Assembly (NCBI RefSeq): GCF_001552635.1
Contig: NZ_BCRO01000037.1
Coordinates: forward strand, 1-64,000
Direction: 5' to 3'
Source of the DNA: Actinomadura hibisca NBRC 15177
GTDB taxonomy: Bacteria > Actinomycetota > Actinomycetes > Streptosporangiales > Streptosporangiaceae
DNA length: 64,000 nucleotides
The position numbers and the translations under genes are program-made. Shown piece by piece: positions 10,822 to 19,984 of the stretch. The first letter of the stretch is position 1, and each line of letters begins with the position of its first letter. Below the pieces are notes generated by a model. That model made no database searches and had not been told where the DNA came from. It saw nothing but the letters and a program-made list of their open reading frames with translations.

Positions 10822-11385
10822 TCAGGAGCCCCCGCCGCCGTACACGTGCGGCGCGAGCGTGCCCACGAACGGCAGGTTGCGGTACTTCTCCGCGTAGTCC
10901 AGGCCGTACCCGATCACGAACTCGTTGGGGATGTCGAAGCCCAGGTACCGGCAGTCGATCTCGGTCTTGACGGCCTCGGGCTTGCGCAGCAGCGCGCAGA
11001 TCTCCAGCGACGCCGGGCCGCGCGAGCGCAGGTTGCTGATCAGCCAGGACAGCGTGAGGCCGGAGTCGATGATGTCCTCGACGATCAGCACGTGCTTGTC
11101 GAGGATGTCGGTGTCCAGGTCCTTCAGGATGCGCACCACGCCGGAGGACTTGGTGCCCGACCCGTAGGACGACACCGCCATCCAGTCCATGGACGCCGGC
11201 GTGTGCAGCGCGCGGGCCAGGTCCGCCATGATCATGACGGCGCCCTTGAGCACGCCCACCAGCAGCAGGTCCTTGCCCGCGTAGTCGGCGTCGATCTGCG
11301 CGGCCAGCTCGCGCACCTTGGCCTGCAGCCGGTCCTCGGGGACCAGTACCTTCGCCAGGTCGGCGCCCAGGTCCTTCTCGTCCAC
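10822..11385 (-). CDS. hpt: Hypoxanthine phosphoribosyltransferase
   Basis: Purine salvage enzyme making IMP or GMP from hypoxanthine or guanine and PRPP. I place the start at the GTG at 11385, preceded by AAAGGG seven bases upstream, giving 187 residues; a longer in-frame reading into tilS lacks family similarity. The [21 protein letters not shown] segment, the [11 protein letters not shown] loop and the PRPP signature [14 protein letters not shown] are all present, with the C-terminal [25 protein letters not shown]. It follows tilS by 25 bases, the usual actinobacterial order. Confidence 0.97.
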   Translation of the reverse strand: MDEKDLGADLAKVLVPEDRLQAKVRELAAQIDADYAGKDLLLVGVLKGAVMIMADLARALHTPASMDWMAVSSYGSGTKSSGVVRILKDLDTDILDKHVLIVEDIIDSGLTLSWLISNLRSRGPASLEICALLRKPEAVKTEIDCRYLGFDIPNEFVIGYGLDYAEKYRNLPFVGTLAPHVYGGGGS

Positions 11386-11410
11386 AACCCCACCCTTTGT
11401 GACGACACGC

Positions 11411-12664
11411 CTACGACCCGGGGTCGGCCGGGCCGAAGAGCAGCTTTTCATACCGCCGGAAGGCGCGGAGGCCCCCCGGCAGGTCCACGTGACGTTGTCC
11501 CCGCCAGGCCGTGACCAGCCGTTCCACTGCGTCGACGTGGACGGCCGCGAGCGTACCCGGTGGGCTGCCCGCTCTGATCGCCGCGGTGCGCAGGACGCGG
11601 GTGCGGACGGCGCGGGGCAGGTCGGCCAGGGCGGCGATCCGCAGCGCCACCAGCGCCGTAGGGGCGGCGTCCGCTCCGCTCTGCGCGCCGGTCGTCCCCG
11701 TGCTCGCGGCTTCCGTGCTTGTGGCACTTTCCACAGTCGGGCCTGAAGGGCTTGACGCGGGCGGGATTACGTGGCCTTCCGCTGCGTCGGGCGGAATCTC
11801 GGCGTCGCGGTAAGCACGCGCGGCGTACATCTCCAGGGCGTCACTGTCGTCGCGCAACAGCCGGGCCGTGCGCGCCAGCGCCTCCTTCACGCCGGGGCCG
11901 AGGGTGTGTTCCAGGACCGGCAACGCCTCGTGCCTCACGCGCACGCGCGTATAGGCCGGGTCGTCGTTGTGGGGGTCGTCCCACGGATCGAGCCCCATCA
12001 CCAGGCAGGCGCGTCTCGTCGTGGCCCGGTCCAGTTCCAGCAGGGGGCGCGCGTAGTGCACCTTGACGGGATCGGCGACCTCGACGGCGTCGGTGGGGTC
12101 CAGCGCCTCGTGGTCCTCCAGCGAGATGACCTCCGACCCCGGCAGGTGGCGGGTGAACGTGGCGGGCATCCCGGCCAGCGACCGCGCGCCCGATCCGCGT
12201 GCCAGGCCCAGCAGGACGGTCTCCGCCTGGTCGTCGCGCGTGTGCCCGAGCAGCACCACGGCCGCGCCCAGCCGCACGGCCGCCTCGTCCAGCGCGGCGT
12301 ACCGCGCCTGACGTGCGGCGTTCTCCGGCCCGCCGCTCTCCCCGACCGTGACGGCGATCGAGCCGACCGGGTCCAGGCCGAGGCCCGCCAGCACGCGAAC
12401 GACGGCGTCGGCGCGTTCGGCCGAGCCCTCCTGCAACCCGTGGTCGATCGTCACCGCACCCGCCGGACGGCCACCGGCCGGGTCACCGGACGTGCCCTCC
12501 GCCGAACGTCCCGAGCGCGGCGCCTCGAACGCCAGCGCCCCCGCCAACGCCAGGGAGTCCGCACCGCCGCTGACCGCCGCCAGCACCATCGCACCCGGCG
12601 GCGACCCGGCGAGCACGCGCCGGACCGCCAGCCGCACCGCCGCCACGGCGGGATCAGGGCCCAT
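11411..12664 (-). CDS. tilS: tRNA(Ile)-lysidine synthetase
   Basis: Modifies the anticodon wobble cytidine of tRNA-Ile(CAU) to lysidine so that AUA is read correctly; essential in most bacteria. The 417-residue protein has the N-type ATP pyrophosphatase P-loop SGGADS near residue 31, ITIDHG-like strand [37 protein letters not shown] and [15 protein letters not shown]. The C-terminal part is shorter and more divergent than in E. coli, and has a Ser/Thr/Gly-rich linker near 300-330. The upstream gene is the DUF2342 protein and the downstream gene hpt, a conserved block. Confidence 0.95.
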   Translation of the reverse strand: MGPDPAVAAVRLAVRRVLAGSPPGAMVLAAVSGGADSLALAGALAFEAPRSGRSAEGTSGDPAGGRPAGAVTIDHGLQEGSAERADAVVRVLAGLGLDPVGSIAVTVGESGGPENAARQARYAALDEAAVRLGAAVVLLGHTRDDQAETVLLGLARGSGARSLAGMPATFTRHLPGSEVISLEDHEALDPTDAVEVADPVKVHYARPLLELDRATTRRACLVMGLDPWDDPHNDDPAYTRVRVRHEALPVLEHTLGPGVKEALARTARLLRDDSDALEMYAARAYRDAEIPPDAAEGHVIPPASSPSGPTVESATSTEAASTGTTGAQSGADAAPTALVALRIAALADLPRAVRTRVLRTAAIRAGSPPGTLAAVHVDAVERLVTAWRGQRHVDLPGGLRAFRRYEKLLFGPADPGS

Positions 12665-12697
12665 GCGGTAACCCTTACCGCATGGATGCCCGCCCGG

Positions 12698-13870
12698 TCA
12701 TGTCCCGGCGCCGTCGGTGCCCGTCGCCGTGCCCGGCGCGGGCCCCGGGCCGAGGCCCGGATCGGCCGGGGCGTCCAGGTGGCGCGGGCCGACCACGCGG
12801 TCGATCCACAACGCCGGTTCCTTGATCTCCGGCAGCGTGGGCAACGTCTCGGGCGACTGCCAGATCTTGTTGAAGTCGGCCATGCCGACCTCGGTGACGA
12901 CCCGGCGCACGAACCGCGAGCCCTCGGCGTACTGCTTCATCTTCAGGTCGATGCCGAGCAGCCGCCGGATCGCCTTGTCCAGCCGCGACCCGCCCTCGCG
13001 CCGCCCCTGGAAGCGGGAGCGGATCTGCTGCACCGACGGCACGACCTCGGGGCCGACCGCGTCCATGACGTAGTCGCCGTGCCCCTCGGCCAGCGTCATC
13101 ACGGCGGTGAGCCGGTCCAGGATGACGCGCTGCTCGGGGGTCTGGATGGCGTCGATCAGGTTGCCCTCGCCGCCGCGCACCGCGTCGGCGAGCACGTCGG
13201 CGGCGTCGCGCAGCCGGTCCATCAGCGCGCCCGGGTCGAGGTCGGAGGCCAGCAGGAACTGCGTCATCTGGTCCTGCACGTACTCGCGCAGCCACGGCAC
13301 GCCGGTGAACTGGGCGCGGTGGGTCTCCTCGTGCAGGCACACCCACAGCCGGAAGTCGTGCGGGTCGACCTCCAGGTCCTGCTCGACGTGCACGATGTTG
13401 GGCGCGACCAGCGTCAGCCGCCCGGTGGGGGCGCGGCCGGACGGGTCGGGCGGCAGGAACAGCTCGTACTGGCCCAGCACCCGGCTGGCCATGTACGACA
13501 GGATCACGCCGACCTGCATCCCGGTGACGCGGGAGCCGACCGCCTGCACCATCACGCCGCCGGGCCCGCCGCCGAGCAGGCCGGGGCCGCGGCGCGCCTC
13601 CATCTGCTCCAGCAGCGGTTCGAGCACGACGCGGAAGCCGTCGACGTTGGCGCGGATCCAGCCGGGGCGGTCCACGATCGTGGCGGGCTCGGGGTCGGCC
13701 TCGATGGCCATCCCGGTGAAGTCGCGCACGTGCCCGTGCGCGATCTTCGACAGCTCGCGCAGCTCCGCCACGACCTCGCGGGCCTCGGCGTGGCTGATCT
13801 GGGGGCCGGGCCGCACGAGCCGGGTGCCCGCCTGGACCGCGACGTTCCAGTCGATCATTGAGGCGCTCAT
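12698..13870 (-). CDS. DUF2342 zinc-dependent metalloprotease-like protein
   Basis: Protein of 390 residues from ATG 13870 (GGTGGAG just upstream; ATG 13858 is an alternative). It belongs to the actinobacterial DUF2342 family, annotated as a zinc metalloprotease or as coenzyme F420 biosynthesis-associated protein. The visible HExxH-type motif is LHEETHRAQF, with a helix-rich remainder and RRLLGIDLKMKQYAEGSRFV near the C-terminus. No signal peptide is seen, so it is probably cytosolic. Its constant place between dacB and tilS suggests a housekeeping role; neither the peptidase activity nor the F420 link is shown by the sequence. Confidence 0.85.
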   Translation of the reverse strand: MSASMIDWNVAVQAGTRLVRPGPQISHAEAREVVAELRELSKIAHGHVRDFTGMAIEADPEPATIVDRPGWIRANVDGFRVVLEPLLEQMEARRGPGLLGGGPGGVMVQAVGSRVTGMQVGVILSYMASRVLGQYELFLPPDPSGRAPTGRLTLVAPNIVHVEQDLEVDPHDFRLWVCLHEETHRAQFTGVPWLREYVQDQMTQFLLASDLDPGALMDRLRDAADVLADAVRGGEGNLIDAIQTPEQRVILDRLTAVMTLAEGHGDYVMDAVGPEVVPSVQQIRSRFQGRREGGSRLDKAIRRLLGIDLKMKQYAEGSRFVRRVVTEVGMADFNKIWQSPETLPTLPEIKEPALWIDRVVGPRHLDAPADPGLGPGPAPGTATGTDGAGT

Positions 13871-13997
13871 GTACTCCACCGTAGGTCTCGGCCGCGGCGC
13901 CGTGGCGCCCTGCACGATCGTTCAACGAACAACCGTTCTGGTTATCTCCCGTACGGCCACGGCCACACACCCGCGGCGGGACGCGCGGCCGGGTGGA

Positions 13998-15419
13998 TCA
14001 GCAGCCGCAGGTCGCCACCAGCGCGGCGAGCTGGTCGAGCTTGGCGGGGTCGGCCGCGCTCTTGCCGTCGCCCATCATGAACGCGAACGCCAGCAGCCGC
14101 CCGTCGGCGTCGCGGGCGATCCCGGCGAGCGTGCTGACGCCCGACAACGTGCCGGTCTTGGCGCGGACCATGCCCGCGGCGGCCTGGCTGGACGGCACCG
14201 TGTAGCGCGGCGGGCGCAGCGTGCCGGAGAACCCGGCGACCGGCAGCCCGGTGATCGCCGCGCTCAGTTCCGGACGTTCGGGCGAGGCGGCCAGCGCCGC
14301 GATCCGGGCCAGCGCCAGCGGGGTGATGCGGTTGCGGGTGGACAGGCCGCTGCCGTCGTTGACCAGCAGGCCGTCGGCGGCGTCCAGCCCGCGCAGCGTC
14401 TCGGTCACCGCCTGCGCCGCGCCGGCGAACGACGGCTGCCGCCCCTTCCTGATCGCCACCTGGCGGGCGACGGCCTCGGCGACGTCGTTGTCGCTGGCGG
14501 TCATCAGGTGCTCGACCAGCGCCGACAGCGGCGGCGACCGCACCTCGGCGACCTGCGCGGACCCGTCGGCGGCGCGCACGGAGCGTCCGGCCGTGGCGGG
14601 CACGCCCGCGCGGGTCAGCGCCTGCGCGAACTTGGCGGCAGCGGCGGCGGGCGGGTCGGCGACGCGCGTCTTGCGCGTGGTGTCGAGCGGCGAGACGCGG
14701 CCGCTGTCCACGGCCAGGGCGCTGACCGGCGCGGCCTCGCCGTCGGGGACGTAGTTGGGCTTCCATCCGGCCGCCGTGCGCGGGCCCTGGTAGGCGGAGG
14801 CGTCGTAGTCCACGCGCGTCCGCCGCACCCCGGCGCTCCTGAGCGCGGCGGCGGTCCTGCGCGCGAGGTCGGCGAGCGACGCGTACGGCGGATGGCCGTC
14901 TTCGGGCCGCGCGGGAAGGGCCGTCAGTGTAGGATCCCCGCCTCCGACCAGCACCACCGCGCCGCCCGGACCCCGCACGACCCGGGTGGCGATCCGGTGT
15001 CCGGGCCCCAGCGCCGCCAGCGCCGCCACCGAGGTGGCCAGCTTGGTGGTGGAGGCGGGGGTGGCGGGCTGGTCGGCGCGCTGCTGGAACAGCGGCCGCC
15101 GGGTGACCGCGTCGATCACCACCGCGTTGATCTTCGCGCCGGCGCCGCCGGCCGGTCCCGCCAGCCGCCCCGCCAGGGCGGACGGGTCGGGCGCGCGGGC
15201 CGCGCCCGGATCGGCGGCCGGCACCGTCGCGGCGGTGCGCGCCAGGTCGCGCGCGGCCACGGTGGGGGGCTGCGGCATCAGATGACGTTCCGGTGTGAGT
15301 TTCGCCACTGCGGCCCCTGCCCCGGCGGCGAAGACACTAAGGAGGGACAGCACGATCACGGAGAGGCCGCCGGCGCGTCCGGGCACGCGACCGCCCCTCT
15401 CCTGCTCAGCACTCACCAA
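13998..15419 (-). CDS. dacB: D-alanyl-D-alanine carboxypeptidase/endopeptidase (PBP4, DacB type)
   Basis: Low-molecular-mass class C penicillin-binding protein that trims or cleaves peptidoglycan cross-bridges. An N-terminal hydrophobic segment (about 18-40) acts as signal or anchor. The catalytic SxxK is S123-TTK126 in PASTTKLATS, the second motif is TASDNDVAEA (SxN), and the third is VRAKTGTLSGVSTLAG (KTG). The intervening insertion domain is typical of the PBP4 group, and 473 residues is normal. The given start is TTG 15419; GTG 15416 is equally possible. It is divergent from ppa. Confidence 0.95.
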   Translation of the reverse strand: MVSAEQERGGRVPGRAGGLSVIVLSLLSVFAAGAGAAVAKLTPERHLMPQPPTVAARDLARTAATVPAADPGAARAPDPSALAGRLAGPAGGAGAKINAVVIDAVTRRPLFQQRADQPATPASTTKLATSVAALAALGPGHRIATRVVRGPGGAVVLVGGGDPTLTALPARPEDGHPPYASLADLARRTAAALRSAGVRRTRVDYDASAYQGPRTAAGWKPNYVPDGEAAPVSALAVDSGRVSPLDTTRKTRVADPPAAAAAKFAQALTRAGVPATAGRSVRAADGSAQVAEVRSPPLSALVEHLMTASDNDVAEAVARQVAIRKGRQPSFAGAAQAVTETLRGLDAADGLLVNDGSGLSTRNRITPLALARIAALAASPERPELSAAITGLPVAGFSGTLRPPRYTVPSSQAAAGMVRAKTGTLSGVSTLAGIARDADGRLLAFAFMMGDGKSAADPAKLDQLAALVATCGC

Positions 15420-15526
15420 CGTGCGACATCCTTATATAAGGGAACCCAACCCTGTGGGGGTCGGCCTCACCCGCACAGACTCCCGAAAGACTATTCACTG
15501 CGACCGCGCAGGGAGCGGAGGACATC

Positions 15527-16018
15527 TTGGAATTCGACGTCACCATTGAGATTCCGCGTGGCAGCCGGAACAAGTACGAGGTGGACCACGAGTCCGGCCG
15601 CATCCGGCTGGACCGCATGTTGTTCACCTCCACCCAGTACCCGGCCGACTACGGCTTCGTGGAGGACACCCTGGGCGAGGACGGCGACCCGCTCGACGCC
15701 CTGGTGATCCTCCAGGAGCCGACCTTCCCGGGGTGCCTGATCAGGTGCCGCGCCGTCGGCATGTTCCGGATGACCGACGAGGCCGGTGGCGACGACAAGC
15801 TCCTGTGCGTGCCCTCGACCGACCCGCGGATGGAGCACCTGCGCGACATCCACCACGTGCCGGAGTTCGACCGCCTGGAGATCCAGCACTTCTTCGAGGT
15901 CTACAAGGACCTGGAGCCGGGCAAGTCGGTGGAGGGCGCCAACTGGGTCGGCCGGGTCGAGGCCGAGGCCGAGGTCGAGCGTTCCCGCAAGCGCTTCGCC
16001 GACACCGGCGGCCACTGA
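15527..16018 (+). CDS. ppa: Inorganic pyrophosphatase
   Basis: Family I soluble pyrophosphatase hydrolysing PPi to drive biosynthesis. It is 163 residues, normal for actinobacteria. The TTG start at 15527 is supported by GGAG six bases upstream, and the protein begins [20 protein letters not shown]. The active-site signature is GDPLDALVI with upstream metal ligands in [20 protein letters not shown], and [10 protein letters not shown] holds another conserved acidic cluster. Divergent from dacB across a 107-base gap; a 15-bp hairpin terminator follows. Confidence 0.97.
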   Translation: MEFDVTIEIPRGSRNKYEVDHESGRIRLDRMLFTSTQYPADYGFVEDTLGEDGDPLDALVILQEPTFPGCLIRCRAVGMFRMTDEAGGDDKLLCVPSTDPRMEHLRDIHHVPEFDRLEIQHFFEVYKDLEPGKSVEGANWVGRVEAEAEVERSRKRFADTGGH

Positions 16019-16075
16019 GGCCGAGCACCCGGGACGGCGCAGATCCGCTCCCCGCCGTCCGCGGCGCGACCCGCG

Positions 16076-16115
16076 GGAACCCCTCCGCACGATGGCGTTC
16101 GTGCGGAGGGGTTCC
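16076..16115. terminator. Bidirectional terminator between ppa and the NlpC/P60 gene
   Basis: A perfect 15-bp stem (16076-16090 with 16101-16115) encloses a 10-base loop. It sits between the converging ppa and NlpC/P60 genes, so it can serve both directions. Confidence 0.85.
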
Positions 16116-16174
16116 TGTCTGTCCGCACCCTTTCCCGGCCCCGCCTCCGGTCGGCTTCGCGGCCCCGCCTCCCG

Positions 16175-17440
16175 TCAGCCCGCCGGGCGGGTCGCGCCGA
16201 TGAGGCCGTTGCGGTAGATGCTGGAGATGCGCACCCGGGCCCCGGTGTAGGGCGCCTCCACCATGCGCCCCTTGCCGATGAAGATCCCCACGTGGTGGAT
16301 CGTGTCGGGGTCCGCGGTGTTGTTCGCGAAGAACACCAGGTCACCGGCGCGGAGCTGGTTCAGCGGCACGTGCGGCCCCGACGTCCACTGCGTGCCGGTC
16401 CAGTGGTCGAGCCGCACGCCGACCTTGCTCCAGGCGTACAGCGCCAGACCCGAGCAGTCGAAGCCGTAGATGCCCGACCCGTGCTCGATGCCGTAGCTGG
16501 GACCGCCCGCCGTGCCGCCGCCCCAGGAGTAGGGCGTGCCGAGCCACTTCAGCGCGTACCGGACGACCGTCCCGCCGCGTCCGGACTCCGATCCCAGCAG
16601 GGCGGCCGAACGTCCCGAGCCCCGGAAGTTGCGCTGCGCGGCCAACGCCTCGGCGCGTTCGAGGGCGGCCTGCCGCTGCCGTGCCAGAGCCGCCGCGCGG
16701 GCGCGCTCGCTGCCGAGCCGCTCCTCCAGCTCCCGCTTCTCGGCCTCGATGCGCTGCACGGCCTCGCGCTGGTGCGCCACCGCGTCCTGCGCGGCGCGCT
16801 TGGCGTCGGCGGCGCGCCCGGTCGCGGCGTGCTGCTCCTCGTACGCCTCCCGCGCCTGCTTGCGGAACAGCTCGGCGACGGTGCGGGCCGCCTTGACGTG
16901 CTCGGCGATCCCGGCACGGCGCTGCGCCAGCATCTCCAGCAGCCCGGCGCGGTCCATCGACCCCTGCGGGCCGCCCTGCCCCGCGACCGTCGCCGCCCAG
17001 GAGTTGTAGCCGGTGCCCGCCTGGTAGGCGTCGGCGGCGAACGCGGCCAGCTCGGCCTGCGCCTCCTGGAACCGGCGCTGCGCCTCGGCCGCGCGCCGCT
17101 GGGTCTCCTGGTAGGTGCCGCGGGCGCGCTCCAGCTTCACCAGCTCGCCGTTGTAACGCTCCACGGCCGACGCGGCGGCGACGCCGAGGCGCTCCAGCTC
17201 GCCGTCGGCCCGCGCCAGCATGGCCTTGACCTTGCCGACCTCGGCGGCCCGGTCCTGGACGCGCCGCTCGCTCTCCTTCACGTCCTGCGCGCTCGGCGCG
17301 GGCTCGGCCGCCGGGCGCGCCGACGCCGCCGGGACCAGCAGGGTCAGGGTCAGGGCCGCGCCGGAGGACAGCGCGACCAGCCGCCGGGCGGGGCGGGACC
17401 CGGACCGCCGTCCCGCGGTGGTGCTCGGTGATGGAAACAC
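16175..17440 (-). CDS. Secreted NlpC/P60 peptidoglycan endopeptidase with N-terminal coiled coil
   Basis: Cell-wall hydrolase of the RipA/CwlO type. From the GTG at 17440 (GGGGAGG just upstream) it is 421 residues; an ATG at 17509 with GGAAG upstream is an alternative. The signal peptide is RRLVALSSGAALTLTLLVPA with cleavage near ASA. Residues about 50-260 are Ala/Arg/Glu-rich and predicted coiled coil. The C-terminal NlpC/P60 domain has the nucleophile Cys in YGFDCSGLALYAW and the His in TIHHVGIFIG. It should cleave D-Glu/mDAP links, with the coiled coil probably controlling activity as in SagB/CwlO-like proteins (inference). Confidence 0.93.
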   Translation of the reverse strand: MFPSPSTTAGRRSGSRPARRLVALSSGAALTLTLLVPAASARPAAEPAPSAQDVKESERRVQDRAAEVGKVKAMLARADGELERLGVAAASAVERYNGELVKLERARGTYQETQRRAAEAQRRFQEAQAELAAFAADAYQAGTGYNSWAATVAGQGGPQGSMDRAGLLEMLAQRRAGIAEHVKAARTVAELFRKQAREAYEEQHAATGRAADAKRAAQDAVAHQREAVQRIEAEKRELEERLGSERARAAALARQRQAALERAEALAAQRNFRGSGRSAALLGSESGRGGTVVRYALKWLGTPYSWGGGTAGGPSYGIEHGSGIYGFDCSGLALYAWSKVGVRLDHWTGTQWTSGPHVPLNQLRAGDLVFFANNTADPDTIHHVGIFIGKGRMVEAPYTGARVRISSIYRNGLIGATRPAG

Positions 17441-17539
17441 GGTCCTCCCCTGCCGCGATTCACCCAACGCAAGCAATGAGATACCGAGAGTAGTTGACCG
17501 TGGTGACATTCTGAACTTCCGTCCCGCAGACCGCAGGAA

Positions 17540-18238
17540 TTACTCACCGCCGCGGTGGTCCGGCAGTCCCAGCAATCGCGCTATCCAGGGGCGTATCGCC
17601 GTTCCGGACGGCAGCGCGGCCCGCGGATAAGTGAAAATCGGCACCGGCGCGCCGTAGGCCGACCGCAGTTCGGCGGCCTTGCACCAGTCGGAGGCCGTGC
17701 GGGTCGCCGCCCACGCCGCCGCGAGCGGGGGCCGCGTCTCCGGGCGGCGCTCCCACAGGCGCAGCAGCGCCATGGTCGCGTGCGCGGCGGAGTAGCCGTC
17801 CTCGGGGTAGGCGACGCCCGCCAGGAACGCGGCGGTGGCGGGGCCGCCGTGGGGCGAGCCGAGGGCCCAGGTCCAGTTGGCGACGACCAGTTCCCGCACG
17901 GGCGCGGGCAGGAGGGCGGCCGCGGCGTACATGCGCTCCTGGCGGGCGCCGGTCAGGCGGCCGGTGGCCAGGAGCCAGGCCAGGTCATCGGGCGGCCCGG
18001 CGTCCGCGCCACCGCCACCGTCCTGCGCGCCGAGCGCCAGCCAGGACAGGACGGTGAGGCCGCGGGCGGTCTGGAGGCGGCACAGTTCGGCGACCTCGCG
18101 GCGGGCGCGGGCGGCCGGTTCGAGCCAGAGCGGCCACGCGGCCCGCTGGACCTCGGTGACGAGGCGGAGCAGCGCGGCCGTGACCGGTGGCGGGGTCACC
18201 CGGGCGTCCGGCCGTGGCAGGAACGCGGGCTCGCCCAC
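17540..18238 (-). CDS. Uncharacterised protein linked to the membrane-fused sigma factor
   Basis: I do not recognise this 232-residue protein. It is Ala/Leu/Arg-rich and largely helical, with repeated short helices (AALLRLVTEVQRAAWPLWLEP, then AELCRLQTARGLTVLSWLALG), no signal peptide, no membrane helix and no catalytic motif that I can name. It starts at a GTG only 2 bases after the stop of the sigma-factor gene, so the two are cotranscribed and probably coupled. It could be a target, cofactor or modulator of that sigma factor; this is inference from position. Confidence 0.7.
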   Translation of the reverse strand: MGEPAFLPRPDARVTPPPVTAALLRLVTEVQRAAWPLWLEPAARARREVAELCRLQTARGLTVLSWLALGAQDGGGGADAGPPDDLAWLLATGRLTGARQERMYAAAALLPAPVRELVVANWTWALGSPHGGPATAAFLAGVAYPEDGYSAAHATMALLRLWERRPETRPPLAAAWAATRTASDWCKAAELRSAYGAPVPIFTYPRAALPSGTAIRPWIARLLGLPDHRGGE

Positions 18239-18240
18239 GC

Positions 18241-19764
18241 TCAGCCGCCCGGCCCCGGCGGCTCCGGGTCGTGCCGGTCGGCGGGCGGGCCGCCCGACGC
18301 GCCGGGAGACGTCCGGCTGGGCGAGGGGCCGCTGGGCGGATCGTTCGGCGACGGATCGACCGGGGGTTCGCTCGACGGCGGGGGCTCGCTCGGCGGCGGA
18401 GGCTCGCTGCTGGGCGGAGGCGGCGAAGAGGGCGGTTCAGAGCTGCCGGGCGGCGTACTGGGCGACGGCGGTTGCGACGTGGGCGGCTGAGATGTCGTGG
18501 GCTGTTCGGTGGGAGGCCGAGGCGTCGTAGGCCGTTCGGTGGGCGAGGCGCCAGGGGGCGGATTCGTCGGCGACACGCCAGAGGGCAGCGGCGCAACGGG
18601 ACTTTCACCGGGAGCCGACTGGTAGTCCCGGCGAGGCGGCGGAGAGGACAGCGCCGTAGGCGGGGCGGCCGAGTTCGTCGCTCCCAACGGGTAGATGGCC
18701 GAAACCGGAACGGTGGCCTGGCTCTCGACGGTCCGCTCCCCCGCGTGCGCGGGAGGGGCGACCGAAGGCGGCACGGAGGGCCGACGCTGGTTGTCCGAGA
18801 CCGGCCCACCGTCCTTGCTCTGCTGACCAGTCAGGTGGACGGCTCCCGCCCCGCCCATCAATAGAACACTGACACTGAGCGCGACACCGAGCCGCACCGT
18901 CGCCGCACCGTGCCTGTGGGAGTCCTTCCGTCCGCGCCATGTGAATTCGGCGCGCCGGGGCATCGCGGGAAACCCGTCCGGTCGGAAAGCGCTCAGCCGC
19001 GTCGCGACGAACAGCCGGTATCCCACCAGCTCGGGGTCCATGAAACAGGCGACGACCCGCGCGCGCAGAGCGTCGGGCGGAACGGCCTGCGGCAGCAGCC
19101 CGTACACCTTGGCGGGCGAGACGGGATCGGGCCGGAACGGGCCGCACTCAGGGCACATACGAGCGTGGCGCAACAGCCGGGCACTCGACTCCGGACACGG
19201 TCCGCCGCGCCGTTCGCGCAGCAGCACGCCGCGTTCGAGACACCCGTACGGCCCCTGCACGGCCAGCAGCTCGGAGGTCAACGCCGCCTCCAGACCGGTG
19301 TGCGCCTCCTCCAGGGCCGCCTGCGTCTCCCGTACCGTCAGCCCCAGCACGGCCGCCAGCTCGGGCACCGGCAGCCCGTGCCGCACCCACAGGTCGAGGA
19401 TCTCCCGGCCGGCGGCGGGCATGCCGAGCACCGCCTGCCACGCCGTGATGCGCCGATCGACGTCGTCCTGGTCGTGGCGGGCCACGGCGATGTCGGGCGC
19501 CCGGTCGGTGGCGACGGGCCGGCGGGCGCACTCCAGCCGCGCGATGGCGTAGAGCCAGGGCCCGAACCGCGCGGGGTCGCGCAGCCGGTCGATGTGCGCC
19601 TCGGCCACGATGAACGTGTCGCGCAACGCCACCTGGGCCGCGTCCCGACCGCGCAGCCGGAACCAGCAGTACGCGTAGAGCCGGTCGGCATAGGCGGCGT
19701 ACACCGCGTCCGGCGCACCGGGCTCCCGGGCGCGCAGAGCCGCGACCAGGTGATGGTCGTTCAT
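18241..19764 (-). CDS. Single-chain ECF sigma factor / zinc-finger / transmembrane / Pro-rich protein
   Basis: A 507-residue fusion. Residues about 7-82 match sigma region 2 (DAVYAAYADRLYAYCWFRLR and DPARFGPWLYAIARLECARR). Residues about 105-165 match region 4 with its HTH (VPELAAVLGLTVRETQAALEEA). At 200-207 is HARMCPEC, an HxxxCxxC motif as in zinc-binding anti-sigma domains, and one membrane helix follows at about 288-310. The tail (about 312-507) is dominated by Pro, Ser, Thr and Glu, as in wall-spanning segments. It may therefore act as sigma factor, anti-sigma factor and surface sensor in one molecule, and release would need proteolysis (inference). Actinobacterial ECF groups with C-terminal membrane extensions are known. 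Confidence 0.85.
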   Translation of the reverse strand: MNDHHLVAALRAREPGAPDAVYAAYADRLYAYCWFRLRGRDAAQVALRDTFIVAEAHIDRLRDPARFGPWLYAIARLECARRPVATDRAPDIAVARHDQDDVDRRITAWQAVLGMPAAGREILDLWVRHGLPVPELAAVLGLTVRETQAALEEAHTGLEAALTSELLAVQGPYGCLERGVLLRERRGGPCPESSARLLRHARMCPECGPFRPDPVSPAKVYGLLPQAVPPDALRARVVACFMDPELVGYRLFVATRLSAFRPDGFPAMPRRAEFTWRGRKDSHRHGAATVRLGVALSVSVLLMGGAGAVHLTGQQSKDGGPVSDNQRRPSVPPSVAPPAHAGERTVESQATVPVSAIYPLGATNSAAPPTALSSPPPRRDYQSAPGESPVAPLPSGVSPTNPPPGASPTERPTTPRPPTEQPTTSQPPTSQPPSPSTPPGSSEPPSSPPPPSSEPPPPSEPPPSSEPPVDPSPNDPPSGPSPSRTSPGASGGPPADRHDPEPPGPGG

Positions 19765-19984
19765 GACGAGAAAGGTAAAGGCTCGGCGCGCGTCTCACCG
19801 CCGTTTTCCCAAGTTCGGGAGAAGCCGTTCGAGAGCCAATCCCGATGCTTCCCCATCATCACATTAGCCGGAAATGCCTAACTCGCCCCACTTGTTGAGC
19901 AGCGGCGCGAACAGGCACGAATCGCCTAACGCATCCGATCACACACCGTACGTAAACAGAATCGAGGCACCACGAAAAGCGGTC

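Noticed and set aside
11386..11727. Extended hpt reading frame into tilS
   Set aside because: The extra part lies in tilS in another frame and has no phosphoribosyltransferase similarity; a GTG with good ribosome site exists at 11385.
17441..17480. GGGTGAATCGCGGCAGGGG upstream of the NlpC/P60 gene, similar to part of the c-di-AMP (ydaO-yuaA) riboswitch often seen before wall hydrolases
   Set aside because: The other conserved blocks of that riboswitch (the region around GTCAGCTAACC and the GTAGGC end) are missing, and the fragment is too close to the start codon to belong to a full aptamer.
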